Shown here: piece after piece, positions 24,152 to 35,989 of the stretch
How positions within the stretch are numbered: position 1 is the stretch's first letter
Layout of the letters: each line of letters begins with the position of its first letter
From: Episyrphus balteatus
Taxonomy: Eukaryota > Arthropoda > Insecta > Diptera > Syrphidae
Direction: 5' to 3'
Assembly: GCF_945859705.1 (NCBI RefSeq)
Contig: NC_079134.1
Span: forward strand, 16,099,545 to 16,163,544
Length of the DNA: 64,000 nucleotides
Translations under genes and position numbers: made by a program
The notes under the pieces: generated by a model
Database searches by the model: none
Seen by the model: only the letters and a program-made list of their open reading frames with translations
What the model was told of the DNA's origin: nothing

Positions 24152-27100
24152 TTTAAAATGTCCAGAAAAACCATACCCTTTTCAATGTCTGTATGGCCTC
24201 AGTTAAAATTTTGTGCTCACGGATTTGGCACAGTGTATTAACAGATCATCTCTTAACACAAATTTAAAATTAAATAACAAAACCAAAAACAACAAAAAAA
24301 AACTACAAACCCCAAAAAAAAAAAAACAATACAACACAAAGTCTGAACATATTTATCTGCCTCGTTATGCTCCAATAATTGAAACAATCACCTCATTGTG
24401 TAACAGTGACCAGAAAACATTTCCATTATTATTATATGCAAATACATCTACCTACCATACCAACATAATACAACAAAAAACCTTTTTTCGTCCTTAATCC
24501 AAAAACCATCATACCTATATGTGAGGATGATGATGATGATGATATGAATCGATATCCAATTCAACACACAAATAAAATTAAGTATGCCTCGCTAAACTGC
24601 GCACATTAAAACCATTTTCTCTTCGTTTTTTTTTATTATTCTTTTTTGGAGCACAAAAACAAAAAAAAACACCCCCCATATTCTTTTTAACCACCATAAC
24701 CTAGTGATGCAATTCGAGATACTCTTTTCGCTATATATGAAAAAATAGTAAAAATATATGAATATGCTTTAACCTAGTCTGTAGTCACTTTTGAAAATTT
24801 CATACAAAATGTAATAAATATTATGTGTGGATGTGGAGATATAACTACGACAAGGATATATGAATATGTGTTTAATGTGCTTGCTGCTTGCTCTCTATCT
24901 TTGGTGGCGCTCTTTGTGTGCATTCGCGGTATAAAACGAATATACCACATCACCATCGAAACCATACACCGGCCATGACCTCATTTTCCCTTATACCTAC
25001 TTATAATTTTCCACACTATCCAAACAGCCCCCCCCCCTTTTTTTACTTCCTTTGGAAATAACAACCACATTACCACCCACTTTAAGTCCAATATACCCTC
25101 TCTCTTTCACTAGACACACATAAATATAGATGATCCAACAACCAACCCCCTTTATACACCCCCTCCCCCTCCTCATACACTAGGTACCTACTACTGTTTC
25201 AATTAAAAAATCGGACATAATGCTCATGAAAGACGATTCAGCATCCAACCGAACAAAAGGATCCTCCACTCTCAAAACTGCATCGTGCGTCGTTGTCGAC
25301 GTCGTCGTCGGCATCCACCGTCACAACCCTTATACCAAAAATCTTGACAAAACTGCATTGAGCATAGAAAAACACAGACAAAAAAAAAAAAAAACCGGTT
25401 GGCTACGCTCTATGATGATGATGACGACAACGAACAACGACGACGAAAGGACGACTTTCATACAAAAACAAGAGTAGGAATTTTTCTACTCAAAAAAAAA
25501 GGACGAAAAAAAATTAAAAAGGACGAACATAAAAAAAAAAAAACAAGAAATTCCACCAGACAATTTGAATTTGCATTAAAGATAAAAAAAAATAATGCTG
25601 ACAATGAATGAAAAAGAATATAATGCCAAGCAGGACTCTCTTCGTTATATCAAGCAAACGAATGAATATAAAAAAAAAATGGTAGGAAAAAAAATCGTGT
25701 ACGACACGACAACGAAACACTTTCAAGTTCGTCCTGTGTTTTTTTGTTGTTGGCCAGGACACACACGTACATCCAATGCAGAGCATACAGACACCCATCA
25801 ACCACCCCCTCATTCCTCTTGCCTTGTTTTCTTGCCATTCTTGTTACGCCTCGCTGGCTGATGTAAATCTGCCGCAATTAGATGTTATGTGATGATGAAG
25901 AAGGCCAAGGGGGTTGGTTGGTACGCTCTTTTGCATAACCTTGAACTTTTGCTAAAATAACCCAACAATCTTCATCCCCTCCATTTTTACCTACCCTCTT
26001 TTCTGCTTCTGCCCCCAATTTTGCACATTCAACATCCTCCAAGAAAAACCTCCTCACGACTGCCATCAATGCAACCACCACCACTGGCTGGCCTCATAAC
26101 TTCGGTTTTGTGTGTAAGTTAACTTTATTTGCCTACGAGTGTGTCCCGTTTTCAAATATAGCTTATAGCTTTTCATTAAGCAAATAAGTAAGACGTTACT
26201 TTACTTTGTCGTCGTCGGTCGGTGTCGTAGGTCCTTGTCAAAAGTACAACTTGCCCCCACAATTTTCCACAGGACGACAAATTTCCTTTCAAACCACCAT
26301 TAGAGTATTGTTGCACAGGTCGTTTTGGGGGGTAAATTTGAGTGGGGGTTGGATTGGTAAAAGGGGAGAGAGAGAGAGATTAACACCGAACAAGTGCATA
26401 TACTTGTTATCGTTGTTCGCCACCGTGTCGTCGTTGTCGTTGTATAGTTTCGTAGTAGCTCAAGTCATTCCCTAGTCCTTATATACATATATATCCTTTT
26501 GTTCCAGGTACTTCTTATACAACATGAAAAACTTGAATAAAGGATATTTTTACCTCCTTGCTAGAGCAAAGCAGTAGAGAGAAAGAAAGAAAAAAGGAAT
26601 TTTATTTTATCTCGTAATTTTTTGTTTTTGTCTATTTTTCTTGTGATGCGATGCATTTTCCAGAAGATAGTTTCGCCAGTTTATCTGCTTCAAGGGAGGG
26701 TATATAAGAAAAAAACAAACAAATTTACGTTGCAATTTCATGGAACTTATTCCGTGCTATAACAGGATGAATGGGTGGCGCTGCTTGCTGACTGCTCTAC
26801 GAATAAGAGCAGGCAGGATACTAAAGAGCTTTTCTATATTTATGTCTCAGGGATATATACGACCTTCATAGACATCGTCGTGGAGAATGGTGTGAAATAT
26901 TTTTCTTTCGAATAAATAAAAAAAAAATATAAAAACGAAATAAAAAAACAACAACTATCAACAACAGCCAAAAGCTGATCTAATTCGGTTTTGTTTGCTG
27001 GACGATGAATGTTTTGACATCGCCCCAGAGAGAGAGTGTGAGAGAGAGAGAGAAGTGAAAAAACAAATATAAACACCTGCAACACTCAAAAGCTTTCAAC

Positions 27101-28690
27101 CCATGCGCTTTGTCATCGTTGGAGGAACAAAAAGCTTTCTAGGGAGAGAGCTTTTTTGAGAGAGAGCTTTTTCTAGGAAAAAAGCTTTTTATGGGAAACA
27201 TGATTTATGTTGAAAAATATTATTAACATGTTGAGAGCTTTTGAGCTTTTTTTAAATCAGCAAGGATTCTGTAATCTGAAGGGATGCTGGCAACATTTTC
27301 GTTGAGTTGACGCAATTTTTCACAGTTTTTTGCAGAAAAGGATGCTGAATCTGTCCAAAATGTTGGGGATTCAGATTAAATTAAGGAAAACACACAAAAA
27401 AAGTTTTAGATCAACATTATTTTGTGGCTGTCGATGATTAAAGCCAAACAACCATTGTGCCAGCCAGCCGGCCATCCTGCCAGTCAGTATAGTATGCAGA
27501 AGTCACTTTATTTGGTTTCAATTAAGGGCCAACCACTACATTTGTTTTCTGTGGTATAGTTTGGGTAGGTAGAAACAAAAGCTATATAAATGCACAAAAT
27601 GCATAGGTAACTTTTTGTCATCACACAGGCATCAGGTCCTTCATCCTTTATTCACACTCTATTACTAGTCTATAGTGTTTGTATGCTTGTGTGGTATTTT
27701 TGAACACAATCGTTTTTACATTGGGCTTGTTTTTGTTTTTTTTTTTTTTTTTTGTAGAGTCACATTTGAGTAAAGTAGTGACAAATATTTGATGGTTGGT
27801 CATAGTTAGTGGGAAATGGTTATTGAAGTTTACATTTCAATAATGAACGAGGACAAATATAGGAAGTTTATCTTGACAAGAAAAAAAAAAGTTATACAAT
27901 TATACGTTTTGAGTGAAGTTCTTTTGTTTTTGCAGGTTGGAGTTTACATTTTTTTTTTTAAAAAAAAGGTCCTTTCAGCCGCAGGATACTTGGAGAAAAT
28001 TTCTAGAAAAAAAAAATTACAGAAATGTTGTTTCATAACTTGAAAGTAGGTTAGGTTAGGTTAGGCTTGTGCTTGTGCTTGGATAGGATGTTTGTTTGTC
28101 TTTGCTTTTTTGTTGTTTTTTTTTTAATTTTTTTTGAAGTTTTGGATACAGGAAGAGAAAGAGTTGAAAGTTGGTGATGACTATGATGGGAGTATTTACA
28201 GGCAGTTAGGGAGGGGTGGTTGGAAGTTTGAAAGTTCGTAGGAGTTTTCTATGTGAGTTCATTTTGGTGTTTTTTTTTTTTTAATTTATTTTTTTTTTTC
28301 ACTGGACGTTGGTTGTGGGTTATTGGTATTTTTTTTTTGATTTTATTTTCTTCTTTGATGAAAGCATTTTAGGTTAAAATTTAATGACTTTTTTTTGGTA
28401 GGAGGCAAACTATTAGAGATGTGTATAAATGGAAATTGGGTAAAAAATGCTTTCAAGTTTTGCGTTCGTGTTAGAATTTGAAAAAGGAAAAAAACTATGA
28501 GATAAAAGCAAAATGCAGTTTTTCATAGAATTATTGATGTTTTTTTACATATATGAACGAAAAAAAAAAAAAACTAAAATTGAAACCAAATTTTTTCATT
28601 TACACATGCATCTCTATAAAGGGTAAATGTTCGTTAAAAAAATGACTATTTTCATTAAAATTCTGTTCTCGATTTCTTTACGTATTCAAT
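24152..28690. other. No supported gene; unique microsatellite-rich intergenic or intronic DNA
   Basis: The longest stretch without a recognisable transposon. It shows GATGAT (24522-24542), C runs and CCCTCC tracts (25029, 25160), GTC/GAC runs (25287-25312, 25412-25445, 26206-26225, 26425-26440), GA runs (26365, 27027-27050), repeated GAGAGAGCTTTTT motifs at 27140-27260, and TTAGG repeated four times at 28046-28065. ORFs of 60-100 codons on both strands here are low-complexity products of these tracts. Base composition is less AT-rich than in the repeat zones, so it may hold regulatory DNA. Confidence 0.45.
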
Positions 28691-29319
28691 ACTTCGTCGC
28701 CCGAGAGTTGTTTTGTCGTAAACGCCAAAATGCACTTTTTTAAACTGGATATGTAGTAATAGGTTTTAGAACGTTCTCTTTTCATTTCTGTTATCAGATT
28801 TGTCCTATCGTTTACCGTTACTGAGATAATTAGTGTGCATTTTGTCGTATATCCACAAAATAAGCATCGGATTAGCGTTGGTTTGTCGTAAGCGCCAGCT
28901 TTTGGCGTTTACGACAAAAATTCTATGTATTTTTCAGCTTTTTTTTCTTCAGTATTGGTTTGTCGTACGTCGTAAAAAACAGATAGGGTAGAAAATTTCG
29001 AACTTGTTTTGTCTTACATGTATGTAGGTATATGACCCAAATAGAATATAAACAAATATAATAAACCTACTAGAAAAGTATTTATTGAAAATAAGGACTT
29101 CATGTGCTATAAGGACAATGAATTTAAAAACTAAGGGCTGCATTAAGCTTTGCGCTACTTGAGGTTTTGCACTATTCCTAGAGGTGCAAGGAAGAAAAAT
29201 GTGCATCTGAGAGACATCTCAATTGTTGTATTTAATTTTGTCATGGTTCTTGTCGTTTGTTCCTGCCGCTAGATACTTGACCTCATCCTCGGTCACAAGT
29301 ACCGCTTATAAATATGTAC

Positions 29320-29610
29320 ACTTGTTGATCTTCTATCGAACACAAGATCAAGAAGTCGACCGTCGGTCGCGGGCGCCGCTTCGTTCAAGCGCGTTGTCTT
29401 GAGCGAAGTGAAAAAAGGTCGCAGTTTTATTGTTTTATTGTTATACACTTATTGATCTTGTCACTTCGTTCGCGCGCGCTGTCTTCAACGAAGTAAAGTG
29501 AAAAAAAGGTTGCTGTTTTATTGCTGTATACTTATTGATCTTGTATCGAACACACAAGTTCAACAAGTCGACTGTAGTCGTGGGCGCCGAGCCCGTGGCG
29601 CCTCTTCGTT
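29320..29610. repeat. GC-rich tandem repeat, about 2.5 units
   Basis: Three partial units begin at TTGATCTT (29328, 29451, 29536) and share GTCGACYGTnGTCG, GGGCGCCG, CTTCGTTC and GCGCGnTGTCTT blocks, then GAAGTGAAAAAAGGT. The second unit has an internal deletion. This is one of the most GC-rich stretches of the window and lies only on the left side of the composite element. Confidence 0.65.
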
Positions 29611-32600
29611 CGAATCCGTAACAAAAGTGTGAAAACAAAAAGTATTCACGACTTTTAGTATTAGGTAGGAAAGTATGAAACAATAAATGTATTCAAGGAA
29701 AAAAGTATGCGCGACAAAAGTTCGAAAAATGGAAAACTATTATTTTGACCGGGTTTTGAGCTGGCAACAATTACAAAGAGAAAAGAGAATTTGCGAAAAC
29801 AAAATTGGCGGTGGACAATTCTGATTGGTCAAGAAGGAAGAAATAGACGAATTTATTGTTAGATAGGGCTGGGGTCTCAGGAAAAAAGAGAGTATACAGA
29901 AATATTTATTCATAAGGATAGGAGGTCTAAATTTAATTTTCAGTCTCGCAGGTCGCAGCTGCGATGAGCAAGGCAAGAACAAAAGTGTGAATAAATAGAC
30001 GAATTTATTGATAGGGCTGGGGTCTCAGAAAAAAAGAGAGTATACCTACAGAAATATTTATTCATAAGGATAGGAGGTCTAAATTTAATTTTCAGTCTCG
30101 CAGGTCGCAGCTGCGATGAGCGAGGCAAGAACAAAAGTGTGAATAAATAGACGAATTTATTGTTAGATAGGGCTGGGGTCTCAGAAAAAAAGAGAGTATA
30201 CCTACAGAAATATTTATTCATAAGGATAGGAGGTCTAAATTTAATTTTCAGTCTCGCAGCTGCGATGAGCGAGGCAAGAACCAAAGTGTGAAAACAAAAA
30301 GTATTCTGGACTTTTATAAGGTAGGAAAGTATGAACAGATAAAAGTATTCAAGGAAAAAAGTATGCGCGACAAAAGTTCGAAAATTGAAAATTATTATTT
30401 TGACTGGCAAAAGTTACAAAGAGAAATGAGAATTTGCGAAAACAAATGTGGCGATGGACAATTCTGATTGGTCAAGAAAGAATAAATAGACGAATTTATT
30501 GTTAAATAGGGCTGGGGTCTCAGAAAAAAAGAGAGTATACAAAAATATTTATTCATTTAATTTTCAGTCCCGCAGCTGCGATGAGGGAGGCAAGATTAAG
30601 AGTGCGCTCGATTATTTTTTTTTAATTAATGAGAGTGGAGTATTTGTATGGAAGGTGGACGTCCCGCGGCCAATATATTGTTATAGGCCAGTCATTATGT
30701 CGTAAAAAACGGCTTATAAATGCAAAATGACCGAGAAAGCTAAATTTTGGATATGTTGTAGGGGATGCTTAAAAAAGCTTAACTTGAAGTTTTCGACCAA
30801 GATTTCCTATGAGCTTTTTCCGCCACTTTGAAAAAAAGGATAAAATTGGTTTTTTGACAATAACTCGGCTATCTGACGAGATACGAAGATACCCCTTTCT
30901 ACCAACTAGTTTGTGGGCAATTTATTTTTTCCCTTTCATTTATCCATTTATCCTAAATTTTCCAACCAGCCATATGCTGCTAATAATTTTTTTATTTTCA
31001 AAAGTTATTGACACTGATCTAATTGCAATTTTGATAAACTAAATAATATAGAGATTGAAACAAATTACAAAATGCACACTCAACACAAAAAGCCGGTATA
31101 TGTACTTACAAAATTTGGGTTAATAAAATTGGGGTTAAAAGAAACCATTACTATTTTCTTCTCATTATTTATTAAATAAATACATACATATGTATGCATG
31201 TGTTAATGATATAATAATATAAACATTAAAAAAAACATGAATGATTGTTTTTTTTACAACCGAACGAGCGGCTTTCTTGGCGGTGGGCGCGGACTTAACG
31301 ACCTTGCGGCCAGCTGGAAGTCGTAATTTTTGTCCAAAAAAAAAACTAAAAATACAAAATTGTAGGTCTGAGTATGGTCTACAAATTTTATGTTAATAAT
31401 TTTTTCGATATTCATCACACAAAAATAGATAATGTCAAAAAAACAAATGGCATGTCCCAAATTTTTGACTTTTTTAATCGATATCTCGAAAACGGTTCAT
31501 GATACGCAAAAAATATGTATCCATGAATTGTAGAACATGGTAAAAGCTACAAAAAAGCTTATTGTAAAATTTTCGTATCTCGTCGGATAGCCAAGTTATT
31601 GTCAAAAAACCAATTTTATCCTTTTTTTCAAAGTGGCGGAAAAAGCTCATAGGAAATCTTGGTCGAAAACTTCAAGTTAAGCTTTTTTAAGCATCCACTA
31701 CAACATATCCAAAATTTAGCTTTCTCGGTCATTTTGCATTTCTAAGCCGTTTTTTACGACATAATGACTGGCCTATAACAATATATTGGCCGCGGGACGT
31801 CCACCTTCCATACAAATACTCCACTCTCATTAATTAAAAAAAAATAATCGAGCGCACTCTTAATCTTGCCTCCCTCATCGCAGCTGCGGGACTGAAAATT
31901 AAATGAATAAATATTTTTGTATACTCTCTTTTTTTCTGAGACCCCAGCCCTATTTAACAATAAATTCGTCTATTTATTCTTTCTTGACCAATCAGAATTG
32001 TCCATCGCCACATTTGTTTTCGCAAATTCTCATTTCTCTTTGTAACTTTTGCCAGTCAAAATAATAATTTTCAATTTTCGAACTTTTGTCGCGCATACTT
32101 TTTTCCTTGAATACTTTTATCTGTTCATACTTTCCTACCTTATAAAAGTCCAGAATACTTTTTGTTTTCACACTTTTGTTCTTGCCTCGCTCATCGCAGC
32201 TGCGACCTGCGAGACTGAAAATTAAATTTATACCTCCTATCCTTATGAATAAATATTTCTGTAGGTAAACTCTCTTTTTTTCTGAGACCCCAGCCCTATC
32301 TAACAATAAATTCATCTATTTATTCACACTTTGGTTCTTGCCTCGCTCATCGCAGCTGCGAGACTGAAAATTAAATTAAGACATCCTATCCTTATGAATA
32401 AATATTTCTGTAGGTATACTCTCTTTTTTTCTGAGACCCCAGCCCTATCTAACAATAAATTCATCTATTTATTCACACTTTTGTTCTTGCCTCGCTCATC
32501 GCAGCTGCGACCTGCGAGACTGAAAATTAAATTTAGACCTCCTATCCTTATAAATAAATATTTCTGTAGGTATACTCTCTTTTTTTCTGAGACCCCAGCC

Positions 32601-33006
32601 CTATCTAACAATAAATTCGTCTATTTATTCACACTTTTGTTCTTGCCTTGCTCATCGCAGCTGCGACCTGCGAGACTGAAAATTAAATTTAGACCTCCTA
32701 TCCTTATGAATAAATATTTCTGTATACTCTCTTTTTTTTCTGAGACCCCAGCCCTATCTAACAATAAATTCGTCTATTTCTTCCTTCTTGACCAATCAGA
32801 ATTGTCCACCGCCAATTTTGTTTTCGCAAATTCTCTTTTCTCTTTGTAATTGTTGCCAGCTCAAAACCCGGTCAAAATAATAGTTTTCCATTTTTCGAAC
32901 TTTTGTCGCGCATACTTTTTTCCTTGAATACATTTATTGTTTCATACTTTCCTACCTAATACTAAAAGTCGTGAATACTTTTTGTTTTCACACTTTTGAC
33001 GGGTTC
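29611..33006. mobile_element. Large fold-back with tandem subrepeats in both arms
   Basis: The arms run from GAATCCGTAACAAAAGTGTG at 29611 inward and mirror back to 33006. Each arm contains tandem units of about 150 bases marked by GCAGCTGCGATGAG: near 29954, 30106, 30255 and 30573 at left, and mirrored near 31880, 32193, 32351, 32498 and 32655 at right, so four versus five units. Inner arm segments 30499-30705 and 31754-31960 encode the same 68-codon frame on opposite strands, showing near-identity. The centre is copy B of family F. Tandem subrepeats within long inverted arms are characteristic of Foldback/Galileo-type elements of flies; whether this is one of them is not shown. Confidence 0.82.
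30686..31772. mobile_element. Family F fold-back core, copy B
   Basis: GGCCAGTCATTATGTCG at 30686 mirrors the end at 31772. The arms (TGCAAAATGACCGAGAAAGC and onward) and interior follow copy A at 10769-11706, including the TACATACATATGTATG palindrome at about 31181-31198 and the GC-rich island at 31257-31330. Inverted identity continues outward past these ends into the subrepeat arms, unlike copy A, so copy B sits at the axis of a larger palindrome. Confidence 0.78.
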
Positions 33007-33059
33007 CCACACCTGCTGGTCGAAAATTATTTTTTTAAGGCGCCATTGTTCTTCGCTAA

Positions 33060-33341
33060 ATTTGCGTTATTGTTTTGCAAATTGATGATACTGATGATAC
33101 TTTTACACTATTTTATAAAGCGAGCGGTAGAAAAGTGGAATATAAAAGCTCATCAATATTTAAAACATATAAAAAGTCTACCATAGCAACTCCTGTAAAT
33201 TTATTCAGCCAATGTCTTCAAATTACTAAAAAATCTAACTCGATAACTAAGGATAAGATTATTGATATTAAAAGCCTTTTCATATTTATGCCTAAATCAG
33301 ACCAAGAATATTATGAAGCGTTATTCAAATCAAAAAATTAG
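33060..33341 (+). pseudogene. Possible transposase-associated ORF fragment
   Basis: An open frame without ATG (stop at 33057-33059) runs to TAG at 33339-33341. Readable features are an acidic start (QIDDTDDTFTLFYKASGRK), then PVNLFSQCLQITKK and IIDIKSLFIFMPKSDQEYYE near the end. The closing pattern I-T-K-x-K-x-x-D-I-x-x-L-x-x-x-x-P-x(5)-Y-Y-x-x-L resembles the C-terminus of proteins encoded by some insect EnSpm/CACTA-like transposons. It lies in the right outer part of the composite element, just inside its end, where a transposon gene would terminate. Codon use is AT-rich like the surroundings. The identity of the family is a weak inference. Confidence 0.35.
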
Positions 33342-33978
33342 AATAAATTCTTTAGTTTGATATTTATTTAATTTACTTTTATTTATGACCATATATTAAT
33401 TTATTAATTTAACCAAACTTGGTTTATTTTTATTTTATTTCTTTCATATTTCATAGCCATGGGATGACTTTCATTTTTTGTTAAGACATTTTTTAAATTT
33501 TTTTATGTTTATGGTCATATTTTTTGGTTTTTCTTTATTTTAAATATATTTATTTTAATAATTGAGCCTCTAAGTCAAACCAATACTACTTCTATGTACC
33601 TAATAAGAAACTATTTTTTAAATATTTAATTAATAAATAAAAACGAACTGTGAAATTTTTTTTATTTATTTTTTAGTATTGGAATGTTGTACGTGCGCCT
33701 ACTTTGTCGTACGTGTACGGGATGGAAAAAAAAGTTGATTTTGGTGGCGTTTACGACAAACTGATTTTGGATAAAAACCTTGATAATTTGAAAACTAAAA
33801 TAGATGTGACAATTTTGACAACATAAATATAAAGAAGATATCGCACAAAATATTCTATTAAAAATTGAAAAGAATCTATCGGCCAGTTTTTTTTTTATAA
33901 AAGCTCAAACCTTAAAATGCGATTTCCCAAAATTCCAAAATTGGCGTATACGACAAAACAATTCTCAGGCGACGACTT

Positions 33979-34960
33979 GGAATGCTCAAGTTGCCTTAAT
34001 TGAGTTCCAATCCCTTTGGAAGATGGTTGTTTTTGAAAACTCACGAATGACGATGAAATGATGTTTTCATTAATGAACTTTGATTTAGAATTTTAGAAAT
34101 TAGAGAACACCTTGAAAGAAAAATTAAGATTTCTGGCGGCAACTGAAGTCGACTGAAAACTTTCAAAGGCATTTTGTCCTTTTTTTCTTTAATTTCGAAA
34201 ACTGTTTATATCAAAATCTATGTTCAAGATAAAATGAGTTCTAAAACATATTTTAAAGTAAAATAGTTCACATTTTCCATTCTTTTAAAAAAATCATTAT
34301 TTGTTAGAAATTATTAATTTCTTGCTTAAAATTTTTGGATGTATAGGTTATGGAGAAAAATTGGCCATTCGCATTGTTGGCCATTTACAATAAGAACTCC
34401 TCCAATTGAAGCTGTCTATGGTATCCCAAATTAAGTTCCAATCTCTATGGTAAAGGGTTTTTGAAGAGCAATTTTTCAAAACTGTGTGTAAAAAATAAAT
34501 TAAACGGTATTAACATTTTAAATAAAATATTCTTACTGCATCTGAAAGCTTCATTCTTGATTATCCATCCACTAGAACATAAGATATTAGATGTGTATTT
34601 GGTTTTAATAAGTATGTAGACTGATAATTTCTTCAGAAAATTGTTATGTATATACAAACTTTTTTTTTTCTTAAACCTTTCCATCATTTTTCAAAAAAAA
34701 TTACAAAAATTTATTGTTGTACAAAAAATTGAATTTCATACTTTATTTGGAGATTAAAACAATAGAAAAAGGCGTTTTTCTAATTAAAAAAAAAAAACAT
34801 CTTTTAACACTTGGTTAATATTTCTTATAAAATTGTTAATAAAATAAAATTAAAATTATTATTTGCCATGAAAGCATAAGATCAAGTACGAGCAACCCAG
34901 TCCTGCATTTTATTTTTTAAGAAAAGAAAATTTAGTTTTGAGCAACAAAAATTGTAAAAA
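33979..34960. other. No gene found
   Basis: AT-rich spacer with a single unremarkable 80-codon minus-strand opening at 34445-34687. No inverted repeat noticed. Confidence 0.4.
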
Positions 34961-34965
34961 AAAAA

Positions 34966-34985
34966 TGTTACACATACACCGCAGT
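34966..34985 (-). repeat. Short recurrent motif (transposon-end-like), copy 3
   Basis: On the minus strand CACTGCGGTGTATGTGTAAC, preceded by GCGGT and followed by a T run. It faces away from copy 4 at 35965, so the two do not bound one element in the usual inward orientation. Confidence 0.5.
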
Positions 34986-35964
34986 GACCGCATAAATTGC
35001 AACTTTGAATATGATAAAGTTTGTTAAGCAATTTGACATAATAAAATAATGGATTTTTGACTTAGTAATACTTAAACAGACAAAATATATTGGACTATCG
35101 AACTGATAGCTATTTATATAAAGTTATTAAAAAAAATATATTCATATCAAAAGAAAAGAAAAAAAAAATTTTTAAATTACTAAAACAACTTCTAAAATGA
35201 TTTTGAGCCTTTTTGACCAGATAAACATATAAACCGAGTTTAAAGTTTCTGGCATCTATAGTAAAGAAGTTAGAAGGGGTCGAAAATGCCCTGAGTTGTT
35301 TCCTGTAAATAAGGATGTATTGTCAAAGTTTTTGGAGAATATTTCTTGACAACGCCTCCGATAATTTTAGTTTAATTTTATATAGGCTATCGCAAATAAG
35401 CTCGTTCTTTTCAAAAATACAAATGGTGCAACAACAAAGAATTTTTTTTTTGAAAATTGTCGGAGCCGTTTGAAAATTTTTCTTAAAAGTTTTCGTTCAA
35501 AATAAATCAAGAAATCGATTCTATGACAGGAACCATTAAAAGCATTTAAAAATCGTGAAATAATTACCTACTATATTATGCCTTTGCTAAAATATGTATG
35601 GGCCCTTTGAATTTTCTATTTTCCATACAAATTGCATGGGCAAAATTATTGAAGTTCTCCTTCTGCCTTTTGTAATTCGTAAATTAAATACTTAATACAG
35701 TAAAATAAGGTGAAAAAAGGGGTACATCTCGGAATGAATTCTAATAGAAATTTTTTTTGCTCAATATCTTCGTTTTGGCATTCTATAACATACCTCAAAA
35801 GTCTAGAAAAATCTAACGTCCGCGAGTCGCGATTTCCAAGGTCGACATTTTGCAACTATAACACAGTTAATATTTCTGAATTTTAAGGGTTCTAAACATT
35901 CAACAAAGTCCAATTACAGCGCCCCTGAAAGCTAATTTTTTTTTTAAGTTTAAATATATGTGGT

Positions 35965-35984
35965 CACTGGGGCGTATGTGGAAT
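35965..35984 (+). repeat. Short recurrent motif (transposon-end-like), copy 4
   Basis: CACTGGGGCGTATGTGGAAT preceded by GTGGT. It is more diverged than the other copies. Confidence 0.42.
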
Positions 35985-35989
35985 ATTTA

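Larger units (their letters stand above)
28695..33974. mobile_element. 5.3 kb composite TIR element flanked by ACTT
   Basis: The left end is CGTCGCCCGAGAGTTGTTTT and the right end on the other strand is CGTCGCCTGAGAATTGTTTT. ACTT flanks both (28691-28694, 33975-33978). A subterminal motif TTGTCGTAWACGCC recurs near both ends in both orientations (28712, 28844, 28883, 28905, 28960; 33702, 33745, 33945), which looks like multiple transposase-binding sites. The outer parts are 28695-29610 and 33007-33974. The middle is occupied by the fold-back structure at 29611-33006, which may be an insertion or part of the element. Superfamily unassigned. Confidence 0.72.

Noticed and set aside
25220..26475. 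Several overlapping ORFs of 70-100 codons on both strands
   Set aside because: They are products of GTC/GAC, GATGAT and A-run microsatellites, which stay open in many frames.
28046..28065. Four TTAGG units, the insect telomere repeat
   Set aside because: Too short for a telomere, embedded in unique DNA, and flies have lost TTAGG telomeres. Treated as a microsatellite.
29940..32849. ORFs of 107-172 codons with repeated LKIKFRPPILMNKYF-type segments
   Set aside because: They read through the ~150-base tandem units of the fold-back arms and appear mirrored on both strands. The repetition is at DNA level and no start, family or codon bias supports a protein.
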